A DNA stretch of 45,357 bases, taken from positions 1 to 45,357 of the forward strand of contig PXYV01000028.1 in the NCBI GenBank assembly GCA_003023745.1, given 5' to 3'. Position numbers and translations under genes: made by a program. Shown here piece by piece: positions 25,733 to 34,137 of this stretch (positions are counted from its first letter, which is position 1; each line of letters opens with the position of its first letter). Origin of the DNA: Sulfobacillus acidophilus (GTDB taxonomy: Bacteria > Bacillota > Sulfobacillia > Sulfobacillales > Sulfobacillaceae). The notes under the pieces are model-generated. The model saw only the letters and a program-made list of their open reading frames with translations. It ran no database searches and was not told the origin of the DNA.

Positions 25733-25939
25733 ATGAGTCAGCATCGTCCGCTTCTTCGGTCCTCGAGACGCGCTCTAGACCACCTGAAGTATGAAGTGGC
25801 TGAGGATTTGGGCCTTGACGACGACATCCAGTCGCGCGGATGGGAGAACATGACAACGCGCGAGGTCGGAAAAATCGGAGGCGCGATGGTCAAGCGACTC
25901 ATACAGAAGGCGGAACAGGAGATGGCGCACGAGCACTAA
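25733..25939 (+). CDS. Alpha/beta-type small acid-soluble spore protein
   Basis: A 68-residue alpha/beta SASP, the DNA-saturating protein that protects spore DNA and supplies amino acids on germination. It has both conserved helices: ALDHLKYEVAEDLGL, holding the GPR protease site near E21-V22, and GKIGGAMVKRLIQKAEQEM. The linker is more acidic (DDD) than usual. GGAGGAGG lies eight bases before the ATG; an upstream in-frame start at 25685 is not conserved. Expression should be forespore-specific (sigma-G), though I cannot point to a clear promoter. A perfect 12-bp terminator stem follows. Confidence 0.93.
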   Translation: MSQHRPLLRSSRRALDHLKYEVAEDLGLDDDIQSRGWENMTTREVGKIGGAMVKRLIQKAEQEMAHEH

Positions 25940-25943
25940 CCCT

Positions 25944-25970
25944 AGGACCCCGGAAATATTCCGGGGTCCT
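25944..25970 (+). terminator. Terminator hairpin after the SASP gene
   Basis: A perfect 12-bp stem AGGACCCCGGAA / TTCCGGGGTCCT with a 3-nt loop, five bases after the stop. It is followed by CTCCT rather than a T-run, but is very stable. Confidence 0.7.
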
Positions 25971-26052
25971 CTCCTGGGAGTGTCATGATCGGCGCGTGTG
26001 TGCGATATGTTGAGACAGAAGAGGCCTGGACCGCGTCGGAAGGAGGATGACC

Positions 26053-26406
26053 GTGAGCGTTCGAGCCGTTTTGGAGGGTGCCCTCGTTGGGCTAGGCGTT
26101 GCATTCATATTGGCCTTGGCGTTGGCCGTTGTGGACTATCAAACCGAGATCACGCCTGGCGCACAGTCTGGCTTGATTTGGGCCGGCGCTATTGTCACGG
26201 CTTTGGCGGCCGGATGGGGTGGCGGAAGAATTGCCGACCGAGCTTTTTGGTTGCACGGCGCCTTAGCCGCCATCACCCTAAATCTAGTGGCCACAGTGAC
26301 GTCGCAGGCTTTCAACCTGGGTGCTGCAACCCATTTGTGGGCCGGATTGGGAGTGGCGCTGATTGGAGGCCTAGTGGGCGGAATCGTGGGAGCGGCTAGC
26401 CAATAG
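26053..26406 (+). CDS. Small membrane protein, TIGR04086-like
   Basis: 117 residues with four hydrophobic segments and many small residues (Gly/Ala), as in the TIGR04086/YrzE group of Firmicute membrane proteins. The ATG at 26047 abuts AGGAGG and cannot be used efficiently; the GTG at 26053 is six bases from it and is chosen. Function unknown. Confidence 0.75.
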   Translation: MSVRAVLEGALVGLGVAFILALALAVVDYQTEITPGAQSGLIWAGAIVTALAAGWGGGRIADRAFWLHGALAAITLNLVATVTSQAFNLGAATHLWAGLGVALIGGLVGGIVGAASQ

Positions 26407-26455
26407 ATTGAATAAATTTGCCAATTATGGTGCATCCTGTTGCGGGGGGATGCAT

Positions 26456-27760
26456 ATGACAGTCAATCTATGGCATTCGGTGGGTACGTTGCTGTCTATG
26501 GCGCTATTGACCTCGGGAGGCGGTACGCATCAAGTCTTGAATACTAACAAACCGGGATATACCGTGGCCCAGGTTCAAGCCGACCTGGGAGTGTTGGGAT
26601 TTAGTCCCGGACCGATTACAGGTCGACTGAGCGAGAGCGTATGGCAAAGTTTAGACGTGTATGCGAGCACCTTCGGGTTAAAGTCGTCTCAGAATTTTTC
26701 CAGTCAACTAAGCGATTTTTTGAACAGGATGGGAACCGTGCCGCAAAGTGCCCATGGGCCCGTGATTGAGGCGGTCGAACAAGATCTGAAAATGTTGGGA
26801 ATCTATCAAGGCCCACTCAGATCCCGGTGGTCAGTAAGATTAGCGGATGCCGTCCTGACACTACAACGAGAGATGGGGCTACCCGGAACCGGCACCTTGA
26901 CATCAACGACGCTAACTGATCTGGCGCATCTGGCCGCCGTGTCCGTGACAGCCCACCATCATTGGACCTACTATGCTCAGCCGGGCGATACGCTGTTGGA
27001 GCTCGCGTTAGCCGCGCACCTTTCCTACTCAGGATTTGCACGCGCGAATAATGCACATGGCACAGAACTGTTCGTGGGCCAATTAGTTCACTGGGCGACA
27101 AACTCGGCTCCGGGGCCCAAAGGCCATGTGAAACCTGTTCGCCAGGAGCCCAAACCGACCGCACCCCCTCCGCCCTCGGCCAGCCACGGTAACGGTGGTG
27201 GTGTGTTGGCAAATCTCAAGCCGATCTCCGACCTGATCCTGGTCAATCCAAACGCTGCCCAAGCCACGGCCATCATCTCAGCTGAGCAAGCAGTGACCGA
27301 CCGCATCGATGTCGCCGTCTCAGGCCAATGGGCTCTGATGCATCCGACGCTGGTCAAAGAACTGGCCGGGCTCGGTAACGGGTTGGCGATAGACGGCTAT
27401 TCCGGCGTCGACTTAAACTTGTTGCCCATGTGGGGAGTTCAGCAGGAGCTCAGCTGGGCCCGCAAAGTCGTGACGGCAGAGACGGGAACAGCACCGACTT
27501 TCCTCTTCACTCTCGACGACCCAAGTGATATGGTGGTGCGCGTCGCGAGCGAGACCGCTCTAATTCCAATCGCTGCAGACGAGATTGTCACCGGAACGCA
27601 GACGGGTCCGGCGACAAAAGCGCTGGCACAGGCGCTGCTTAACCATAGCGAAGAGACCATCGCAACCAGTGCACCCGTTGATTGGAGCGCTCTATTTCAA
27701 TATCTAGACCAGCATCAGTTTGTCTTTGAGACATTGAGGCAAATTTGGGCGGGTCAATAG
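26456..27760 (+). CDS. Secreted PG-binding/LysM protein with a degenerate deacetylase-like domain
   Basis: A 434-residue cell-wall protein. A hydrophobic N-terminus (about 1-20) looks like a signal or anchor. Two peptidoglycan-binding-1-like repeats follow (QADLGVLGFSPGPITG at about 40-55 and EQDLKMLGIYQGPLRS at about 110-125), then a LysM-like module (YAQPGDTLLELA...) and a Pro-rich linker. The C-terminal domain aligns in layout with NodB polysaccharide deacetylases: G-x-W-A-x-x-HPTLVKELAGLG, YSGVDLN, TGTAPTF. However, the metal-binding H-x-x-x-H of NodB and the catalytic Asp are absent, so it is probably non-catalytic. ATG 26456 after GGGGGG is preferred over TTG 26408 or ATG 26450. Possibly a spore-cortex or wall-binding factor. 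Confidence 0.72.
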   Translation: MTVNLWHSVGTLLSMALLTSGGGTHQVLNTNKPGYTVAQVQADLGVLGFSPGPITGRLSESVWQSLDVYASTFGLKSSQNFSSQLSDFLNRMGTVPQSAHGPVIEAVEQDLKMLGIYQGPLRSRWSVRLADAVLTLQREMGLPGTGTLTSTTLTDLAHLAAVSVTAHHHWTYYAQPGDTLLELALAAHLSYSGFARANNAHGTELFVGQLVHWATNSAPGPKGHVKPVRQEPKPTAPPPPSASHGNGGGVLANLKPISDLILVNPNAAQATAIISAEQAVTDRIDVAVSGQWALMHPTLVKELAGLGNGLAIDGYSGVDLNLLPMWGVQQELSWARKVVTAETGTAPTFLFTLDDPSDMVVRVASETALIPIAADEIVTGTQTGPATKALAQALLNHSEETIATSAPVDWSALFQYLDQHQFVFETLRQIWAGQ

Positions 27761-27853
27761 GGGTCGGCAGATCGCCAAGAGAAGTCGACGATTGATGAAT
27801 AGCAGGAAATCTTTCTTGCAGGTGCGAATACCTCTGTGATAGGAGGGAAGTGG

Positions 27854-29203
27854 ATGGCAACCGAAGTTGAAGTGTCGAAATCGATTTTACCCACACAGCT
27901 TATGGAGTGGAACAAGACCATGGCTCAGCAACCGCTGCGACGGGTCATCAGCAATGCGATTGTGAAGAATGGGATCCAGGCCGTAGCTCAGGAGCGTCGA
28001 CGGATTACCGAAATGACATTTGCATTTTCTCATGAGATTGTTACGGGCGCCGTGACCAATCAAAAACAAAGCGGGCGTTGCTGGATTTTTGCGGGATTGA
28101 ATCTTATCCGTGAGCCAATGGCCAAAACGTTGAACGTGAAGGATTTTGAATTGTCTCAGGCGTATCTGATGTTTTATGACAAGTTAGAGAAGGCCAATTA
28201 TTTCTTAGAGAACATCTTGGCTACCATCTATGAAGCCGTCGATAGTCGTCTGGTAGCCTGGTTGTTGTCTGCACCTGTGCAAGATGGCGGGCAGTGGGAC
28301 ATGTTCGTCAACCTCGTAGAGAAATATGGCGTCGTCCTGCAGGGGGTTATGCCCGAGTCGTTTCATTCCAGCGAGTCGCGTCTTATGAACCGGCTGTTGA
28401 CGTCGAAATTGCGCGAGGATGCAGCCCGTCTGCGTGCATCAACGGGGTCGGCCACTGCATTGCGCGAGCAAAAAAACGCCATGATGGCTGATATCTATCT
28501 ATTGCTTGTGGAGTTTTTAGGGGAACCCCCGAGCCGTTTTAACTTTGAGTACCAAAATGACGATGGACAATTTTTTGGCGAGAGGGGTTTGACTCCTCAG
28601 ACCTTTTACCAAAAATATAACCACATCGACCTTCACAACCGGGTGAGTGTCATTAATGCCCCGACGGCGGATAAACCGTTTGTCCGCACCTATACGGTCG
28701 ATTATCTCGGAAATGTTGTAGAAGGCCGACCTATCGTGTACCTGAATGTCCCCATCGACCGATTTAAAGAGATGGCGATCCAGGAAATCATCGCCGAAAG
28801 GCCGGTATGGTTTGGCTGCGATGTCGGTCCCATGTCTGACCGAACGCTCGGCATTCTCGATACCGAGCAATATGATTATGGCACGACACTTGGGGTCAAT
28901 TTCGGTTTGACAAAGGCCGAACGTTTGACATTTGGGGAAAGTCAAATGACTCACGCCATGCTCTTGACTGGTGTCAATTTAGTTCAAGGGCGCCCTAATC
29001 GGTGGAAGGTGGAGAACAGTTGGGGGACAAGCAACGGTCAAAAGGGATTTTTTGTAATGGGTGACGACTGGTTCGATCAATTCGTGTACCAGCTTGTGGT
29101 GGAACAAGACTGTTTGACCGATGCGGAGCGGGCCGCATTAAATTCGCAGCCCGTGCACCTGCCACCATGGGATCCGATGGGTGCCCTAGCTGGTGTAAAT
29201 TAG
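27854..29203 (+). CDS. pepC: C1-family aminopeptidase PepC / bleomycin hydrolase
   Basis: A 449-residue cysteine aminopeptidase of the bleomycin hydrolase family, a cytoplasmic hexameric peptidase removing N-terminal residues from peptides. The triad is intact: C76 in QKQSGRCWIFAG (oxyanion Q70), H367 in MTHAMLLTG and N388 in VENSWG. The ATG at 27854 has AGGAGGG six bases upstream. It is monocistronic, with a terminator hairpin after the stop. It would act on peptides such as those brought in by the importer upstream. Confidence 0.95.
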   Translation: MATEVEVSKSILPTQLMEWNKTMAQQPLRRVISNAIVKNGIQAVAQERRRITEMTFAFSHEIVTGAVTNQKQSGRCWIFAGLNLIREPMAKTLNVKDFELSQAYLMFYDKLEKANYFLENILATIYEAVDSRLVAWLLSAPVQDGGQWDMFVNLVEKYGVVLQGVMPESFHSSESRLMNRLLTSKLREDAARLRASTGSATALREQKNAMMADIYLLLVEFLGEPPSRFNFEYQNDDGQFFGERGLTPQTFYQKYNHIDLHNRVSVINAPTADKPFVRTYTVDYLGNVVEGRPIVYLNVPIDRFKEMAIQEIIAERPVWFGCDVGPMSDRTLGILDTEQYDYGTTLGVNFGLTKAERLTFGESQMTHAMLLTGVNLVQGRPNRWKVENSWGTSNGQKGFFVMGDDWFDQFVYQLVVEQDCLTDAERAALNSQPVHLPPWDPMGALAGVN

Positions 29204-29211
29204 GTTTCACC

Positions 29212-29245
29212 AACGAGACCGCTGCGCATCAGGGGCGGTCTCGTT
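29212..29245. terminator. Bidirectional terminator hairpin between pepC and the GalT-like gene
   Basis: An 11-bp perfect stem AACGAGACCGC / GCGGTCTCGTT with a 12-nt loop, ending in a short T-stretch on the plus strand. It lies between two converging stop codons. Confidence 0.72.
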
Positions 29246-29252
29246 TCAAAAA

Positions 29253-30284
29253 CTACGCGCGGGCGAAATAGGGCTTGAGTTCGGCAGCAACCTCCTCGGG
29301 AAAGACCGTCGTAAACGGTTCGTCGTACAGTTGTCGTATGGCTGAGACATCGGGCGAGTTGAGCACCGGATTAATCATGCCGCGAAACGAGATCCGCGCG
29401 TGCACCCAGGTGCAGTCCTCCACGGATTGCCCAGGATAAAAGGCGATGTTAAAAGAATACAGGTTAGTGTCGTTCATATATCGTAAAACCTGCACGAGTC
29501 CTTGGGCAAAATCCTGGAGGTCGTCGGTGGTGAGGTCCAATATGCTGTAGCGTTCGGGAAATAACGCCTCAACGTCGCCAATAAAGCTGAGCGGCACAAA
29601 CGGCACGAGCCACTCGACCGCACCGGTACGGCCCAGGTAACGCACACCGGCTTCCTGCTCGGATTGCAAGAGCTTGGCCCAAAATACATCGCCTGTCGCC
29701 TGATGATAATGGCGTGCGGCGTCGATTTGGGCTTTCAGAAAGTTTCCCGGCCTGTCGGTAGCATAAATCTGCAAATGCGGATGTAAGAGGCTGGCCCCCG
29801 CCATGGGCATATAGTTACCGGCAATCAGCCCATAGCCAATGTGTTGCTCCACGTGGTTGACTGCGCGAAAGTAATTAGCCGAGGCGATGAGCGCATTTCT
29901 CCAGTGGGCAACTGTAAAATCATGGGTCCGCATGAGATGAGCGCGGCTAATCACGGTCACGGCGCTATGGGCGTCATAGGGAGACAAATTCGGAAAGACA
30001 AGCGCTTCTCCCTCAGAAAAGCGGCCTTCGGGTGCAATATCGGGCACAAATTTGGGAGTCACGCGGCTGACCATTTCTGGACAAAAGGGACATCCATGCA
30101 CCAAAGACGCTTGATTCAATGCGTCTAAATCCACCACAGGCCTGGGACCCGCCGCGAAATGCGCGATGCGTCCACTAAACTGCGTCAATGGGTCGAGGCG
30201 GATCTCGCTTTCGATTGTAGTTTCACCATAGTTTTGGCGCGGATCTAAAAAGCGCGTGAGACGTGGGATGCGTACAAACTCCAT
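29253..30284 (-). CDS. GalT-like hexose-1-phosphate nucleotidylyltransferase
   Basis: A 343-residue HIT-superfamily protein of the galactose-1-phosphate uridylyltransferase class. CPFC (65-68) is a likely Zn pair. The active-site HPHLQ (168-172) carries the nucleotidylated histidine. FPNLSPYDAHSAVTV is typical of the GalT/ADP-sugar phosphorylase branch. The ATG at 30284 is ten bases from GGAAGGG; the ATG at 30293 nearly abuts it. There are no galactose genes nearby, so a different nucleotide-sugar or an ADP-type substrate is possible. Confidence 0.85.
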   Translation of the reverse strand: MEFVRIPRLTRFLDPRQNYGETTIESEIRLDPLTQFSGRIAHFAAGPRPVVDLDALNQASLVHGCPFCPEMVSRVTPKFVPDIAPEGRFSEGEALVFPNLSPYDAHSAVTVISRAHLMRTHDFTVAHWRNALIASANYFRAVNHVEQHIGYGLIAGNYMPMAGASLLHPHLQIYATDRPGNFLKAQIDAARHYHQATGDVFWAKLLQSEQEAGVRYLGRTGAVEWLVPFVPLSFIGDVEALFPERYSILDLTTDDLQDFAQGLVQVLRYMNDTNLYSFNIAFYPGQSVEDCTWVHARISFRGMINPVLNSPDVSAIRQLYDEPFTTVFPEEVAAELKPYFARA

Positions 30285-30450
30285 CGTCGTCATTCCCTTC
30301 CACGGTACAGTGTCAATACCATGCTACCTCATTTCCAAGGATAGGGACAGACCGTCAAACGGTTCAAACGCCCAGCAAACCCGCAAGCTGTTAGTCGGCA
30401 CGAGACGGTGATCCCCCGATAATCCGCTGAAACAATAATTTGTCAAGCGC

Positions 30451-30479
30451 TTGCATCGAACGATGCAACATGCGATAAT
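30451..30479 (+). promoter_or_regulatory. Operator-overlapped sigma-A promoter upstream of dapA
   Basis: A perfect 8-bp inverted repeat TTGCATCG-AA-CGATGCAA (30451-30468) whose left arm is the -35 box TTGCAT. After a 17-bp spacer comes GATAAT (30474-30479). A repressor at the palindrome would block RNA polymerase. It precedes the leader ORF and dapA. Confidence 0.6.
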
Positions 30480-30518
30480 GCATTAACGATTTATCATCCT
30501 AATGGAGAGAGGAGCAGT

Positions 30519-30596
30519 TTGCATTATTATGATTATGTCCACGCAAATTGTTCCCGTATGCTCCATCAAGAAGTTTATCCTCCCTGGTTTCGGTAA
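30519..30596 (+). CDS. Putative 25-residue leader peptide upstream of dapA
   Basis: A TTG start five bases after GGAG of a GGAGAGAGGAG ribosome site, about 40 bases after the promoter. It encodes 25 residues with four Tyr, three His and no Lys (opens MHYYDYVH, ends YPPWFR). A strong nested hairpin follows after 13 bases. The arrangement looks like an attenuator or translation-coupled leader, but the peptide has no lysine, so it would not sense dapA's end product directly. It could also be a chance ORF. Confidence 0.4.
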   Translation: MHYYDYVHANCSRMLHQEVYPPWFR

Positions 30597-30609
30597 GTCC
30601 TGCAAGATG

Positions 30610-30644
30610 TAGCCGGACCGCGTAGTTAACGCGGGCACCGGCTA
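30610..30644 (+). promoter_or_regulatory. Nested hairpin in the dapA leader
   Basis: An outer stem TAGCCGG / CCGGCTA encloses an inner stem CCGCGT / ACGCGG with a 5-nt loop. The structure is very stable, with no T-run after it. It lies between the leader ORF and the dapA ribosome site. The part of the 30285-30717 gap before the promoter shows nothing else. Confidence 0.5.
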
Positions 30645-30717
30645 ATCCTACTTATTTCACCGATTAACTGTCACCCTGTGTTCGGTTTGGTTTGCTTTGC
30701 AGAAGGGATGATGTGCC

Positions 30718-31611
30718 ATGCATTGGCCGGTGATTTTGACGGCAATGATTACTCCATTTGCCTCTGATGGGTCATTAAGTGAAGAGCGCGCGCAAGAGTT
30801 GGCGGGGTGGCTTGTGGCAAATGGCAGCGACGGGCTTGTAGTGGCGGGGACCACTGGGGAATCACCGACGCTGAGCCAAGAGGAGCGCATGCGGTTATTG
30901 AAGGCGGCACGGGCTGGTGCGGGAAGCGCGCCCGTGTGGATGGGATGCGGAACCAACAGCACCACCGACACTATCGCCAATGCGCGTGATGCCGAGAAAT
31001 GGGGCGCCGATGGTATCTTGCTGGTAACGCCGTACTATAACCGTCCACCTCAAGAAGGGCTCTATCAGCATTTCGTTCAAGTTGCCAACGCGGTGTCGTG
31101 TCCCGTTATGATTTATAATGTACCTGGACGCACAGGCGTTTCTCTTGCGCCAGAAACGATGGCCCGCATTATAGCAGAGTGTAGGAATGTGCAGGCTGTT
31201 AAAGAATCCTCTGGCACGTTAGAAGCGATTTGGGCAATGCGGGAGAATTGCCCCGGTCTGAAAGTTTACGCGGGTGATGATGCCTTGTTTTATCCCAGCC
31301 TGGCGATAGGAGCACAGGGCATCGTCAGTGTGGCGGCTCACCTGGTGGGACCCTTGATGGTCCGCTTGGCCGAAGCTTACCAAAGAGGCCGGGTGGATGA
31401 AGCGCGTGCATTGCATCAGTCGCTCTTGCCATTGGTGCGGGAACTTTTTTCCTGGCCTAATCCGATTCCCGTAAAATGGGCCGTCAATCGACTGGGATTC
31501 GCCGCCGGACCGTTGCGTTTGCCGCTCGTGTATCCAACTGACCCTAACGCCTTCGACCGTTTAGACCAATTGATCACAGCGTTGGCGGTTTCACCAATCA
31601 AGCCGAGATAG
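30718..31611 (+). CDS. dapA: 4-hydroxy-tetrahydrodipicolinate synthase
   Basis: DapA condenses pyruvate with aspartate semialdehyde, the first committed step to lysine, diaminopimelate and spore dipicolinate. It has 297 residues. GTTGE is at 44-48, Y107 lies in PYYNRPP, Y133 and R138 in YNVPGRTG, and the Schiff-base lysine K162 in VKESSGT. It starts at ATG after AGAAGGGATGA. It stands apart from other lysine genes here and has its own regulated-looking leader. In a spore former this may be the copy feeding cell wall or spore needs; DapA-like aldolases with other substrates exist, but all key residues fit DapA. Confidence 0.93.
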   Translation: MHWPVILTAMITPFASDGSLSEERAQELAGWLVANGSDGLVVAGTTGESPTLSQEERMRLLKAARAGAGSAPVWMGCGTNSTTDTIANARDAEKWGADGILLVTPYYNRPPQEGLYQHFVQVANAVSCPVMIYNVPGRTGVSLAPETMARIIAECRNVQAVKESSGTLEAIWAMRENCPGLKVYAGDDALFYPSLAIGAQGIVSVAAHLVGPLMVRLAEAYQRGRVDEARALHQSLLPLVRELFSWPNPIPVKWAVNRLGFAAGPLRLPLVYPTDPNAFDRLDQLITALAVSPIKPR

Positions 31612-31776
31612 TCGCCCTATTGTGCGCTGTTGGCTTTGTAGCCGGCCGACCGCTTATGGTGGCATGCTTATTTCAATGAGTGTAGGTTGACGTGGCCATC
31701 CGGCATGGTTATGCGTAGCTATATTTGCACTGAAAGATGCAACGATTGCCCGCACAGGATAAAATCGAAGAGCGGA

Positions 31777-31808
31777 GGGTCGGCTCACTCATCAAGTTGA
31801 GCTGACCC
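31777..31808 (+). promoter_or_regulatory. Hairpin ahead of the GGDEF-EAL gene
   Basis: An 11-bp stem with one G-T pair (GGGTCGGCTCA / TGAGCTGACCC) and a 10-nt loop, ending 20 bases before the ribosome site. There is no T-run. It could be a weak terminator of the dapA transcript or a translational control element. Confidence 0.42.
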
Positions 31809-31839
31809 AGGTGGATTGACCGCAGATGGAGGGATCTTT

Positions 31840-33639
31840 TTGCGGGCGCGCTCCCGATGGCGTCGTCGGGCTGGATGGCTACAGTTGGCGTACGTGGTTT
31901 TGGCGCTCGTCATGGTGCAGGGACTCGTCCTGACCACCGGGATGATGGTGCACCTGGCTGCGGCGATGGTCTTGGTCGGGTCCTTAACCTTGGTGTGGGT
32001 ACGCATGAGCCACTCCCAACGGCTTGCCGTGGGACTTTTGGTCATGGCGGCTCTGGCTTTTGCCGCCCACTTTGCTGACTTGGTGGCTTTGATCATTGTT
32101 GCCTACGCCGCGCTGTTCTTTTTTAGCATGTTAGTGCCAAGCTGGCTCTCTCCGATTCTTTTGACCGCGGTATTTTGGCTTGAACTCTGGCCGCACGAAC
32201 CGGTTTTAGCCATGCGACTGGTCATCATGGCAGGCATTGCTAGTGGCGCCTGGGCATTTGGACTTTTAGCACATCGAAACAAAGTATGGGAGCGCCAACA
32301 GCGTGATTGGTTTACGACCCGAAGTGAACTTTCCCAAAGTTTGAAACAAGTGGAGTATCTTGCTTTTCACGATGCCCTTACCGGTCTTCCCAATCGGCGA
32401 CTTTTGATCCGTCACCTTGAAGACAGCTTGAAGCGGGTTAAGCGACAGGGCGGCGTGCTTGCCGTAGCCTATATTGACTTGGACCACTTTAAGGCCGTGA
32501 ATGATGGTGCCGGCCACGAGTTTGGTGACCGAGTACTAAAGGCAGCGGCGGCGACAATTACCCGGATGCTGCAGCCCGGGGATGTGGTGGGGCGCCAGGG
32601 CGGAGCTGAATTTATCATCGTGTTGGGGTCGGCCTCGTCCGAACAGGACGCGGTAGAGCGAATTGAGAAACTGCGGCAGCGCTTGGCCGAAGGATTGATG
32701 TTAGACAATCGGCACGTCTATGTGACGGCCAGTTTTGGAGTGGCTCTGTATGAAGGCGACCACGAGAATCCGGAGGAGTTATTGCGTCGCGCCGATTTGG
32801 CCCTCTATCGTGCGAAAGAAGACGGTCGCAACCGAGTGGCCCTGTTTTTAACGGAACTCGAACAAGAGGCGTCGGATGTTTATTTTCTCGAGTCTGCGTT
32901 GCGAGATGCGATGGAAGAGTCCCAGTTTTTTTTGGAATATCAACCGCAAGTCGACATCTTAAGTGGAGTGACGGTAGGGGTCGAAGCTTTGCTGCGTTGG
33001 CATGCGCCGGACGGCGGAGTGCGGATGCCGGATCAATTTCTACCACAAGCGCAAAAGTTGGGGTTGATGCAGGATATTGACGCCTGGGTGTTGCGGCACG
33101 CGTTGCAAGAGATGTATGACACCCCATGGTGGCACGATGCGCAGATCGTTTTGGACGTAAACGTGGCGGCAACCACTTTAGACGACGCGGAGTTTGTGTA
33201 CCGGTTGCGGGATTTGTTAGCCGAGTATGACATCGCACCGGGGCGCCTTGAACTAGAGATTACGGAATCGGTGATGGTGCGCAATCCGGAAAAAATGGCA
33301 AGCCGCCTCAACGAAATTCGACGATGTGGCGTGGGCGTGGCCATTGATGATTTCGGCGTGGGTTATTCGTCGCTGAGCTACTTGAAAAATTACCCAGCTA
33401 GCCGATTGAAGATTGATCGGTTATTTGTGTCCGATTTGCCACAAAGCGAGGCGATTGCGCGTGCCATTATTGCCGTAGCGAAAAGTCTTGGCATCGCGTT
33501 GGTGGCCGAAGGGGTGGAAACAGAAGAACAAGCAAGTGTCTTGCTGCGCTTAGGGTGCAATGTTGCGCAAGGCTTTTATTATCAACGGTCAGTCCCGGCC
33601 TCTCTGGTACGCATTCAATATGCGGCGGCCAGGTCCTAG
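31840..33639 (+). CDS. Membrane GGDEF-EAL protein with degenerate GGAEF, probable c-di-GMP phosphodiesterase
   Basis: A 599-residue signalling protein. A basic N-terminus and about five membrane segments (13-145) are followed by a GGDEF domain (about 175-340) and an EAL domain (about 350-595). The cyclase signature is GGAEF (254-258): the metal-binding Asp is Ala, and no I-site RxxD is present, so cyclase activity is unlikely. The EAL side is complete: E382-A-L, N in DVNVAA, E in ELEITES, DDFGVGYSSL, K in LKIDR, E in VAEGVET and Q in AQGFYY. The TTG at 31840, six bases after GGAGGG, is preferred over the TTG at 31816. It likely hydrolyses c-di-GMP in response to a membrane cue. Confidence 0.93.
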   Translation: MRARSRWRRRAGWLQLAYVVLALVMVQGLVLTTGMMVHLAAAMVLVGSLTLVWVRMSHSQRLAVGLLVMAALAFAAHFADLVALIIVAYAALFFFSMLVPSWLSPILLTAVFWLELWPHEPVLAMRLVIMAGIASGAWAFGLLAHRNKVWERQQRDWFTTRSELSQSLKQVEYLAFHDALTGLPNRRLLIRHLEDSLKRVKRQGGVLAVAYIDLDHFKAVNDGAGHEFGDRVLKAAAATITRMLQPGDVVGRQGGAEFIIVLGSASSEQDAVERIEKLRQRLAEGLMLDNRHVYVTASFGVALYEGDHENPEELLRRADLALYRAKEDGRNRVALFLTELEQEASDVYFLESALRDAMEESQFFLEYQPQVDILSGVTVGVEALLRWHAPDGGVRMPDQFLPQAQKLGLMQDIDAWVLRHALQEMYDTPWWHDAQIVLDVNVAATTLDDAEFVYRLRDLLAEYDIAPGRLELEITESVMVRNPEKMASRLNEIRRCGVGVAIDDFGVGYSSLSYLKNYPASRLKIDRLFVSDLPQSEAIARAIIAVAKSLGIALVAEGVETEEQASVLLRLGCNVAQGFYYQRSVPASLVRIQYAAARS

Positions 33640-33719
33640 ATTGCGGATTTTGCAATCCAGGGACCCGGTAACCTTTTCGCAACATCAATTCGTTATTATA
33701 GACGGGAGGAGGCGGTGAT

Positions 33720-34034
33720 GTGAGTCCGAGCGAAGAAATCGGCAACCAGATCGTCTACCTGGATTATGTTTTAGAAGGGTCCGCCGGACCATTAGACGCG
33801 GAGTTATTGCGCCCCGTTTGGGATAATCTGCACCGCTTGGCGATAGACCCGGACATTCCACGCAACGTCAAGGCGTCTGTGCGCGATGCCGAATCGTGGG
33901 TCTTTCAGTGGATGGAAATGGGGACATCGGTATCCCGTGAGACGATGGAGTGGGTCCGGCAACGGTTAACCCGGGTCCTGGGAATGCTGACGCCGTCTCC
34001 GCGCGTGTGGGGCGCGTTTACGCCGTCCGATTAG
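33720..34034 (+). CDS. Small UPF0147-like protein
   Basis: 104 residues, helical and soluble. The segment LAIDPDIPRNVKASVRDAE resembles the D-x-x-x-PRN-(I/V)-(R/K) core of the archaeal UPF0147 family, but the rest is not recognisable and this is only a similarity by eye. The GTG start has GGAGGAGG about eight bases upstream, so translation is likely. It lies alone between the GGDEF-EAL gene and zwf. Function unknown. Confidence 0.65.
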   Translation: MSPSEEIGNQIVYLDYVLEGSAGPLDAELLRPVWDNLHRLAIDPDIPRNVKASVRDAESWVFQWMEMGTSVSRETMEWVRQRLTRVLGMLTPSPRVWGAFTPSD

Positions 34035-34137
34035 ATGGCGCAACCTTAAGCCGGGGAGTCCATTTTATCGCGCCGAAGCGGGACAAGATGAGTACATATG
34101 CTAACAGTAGGGAATTCAAGCGGTGAGGAGGCAGGGT

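Noticed and set aside
30285-30717. Lysine riboswitch or T-box before dapA
   Set aside because: I looked for the conserved cores and found none; the leader holds a short ORF and a nested hairpin instead.
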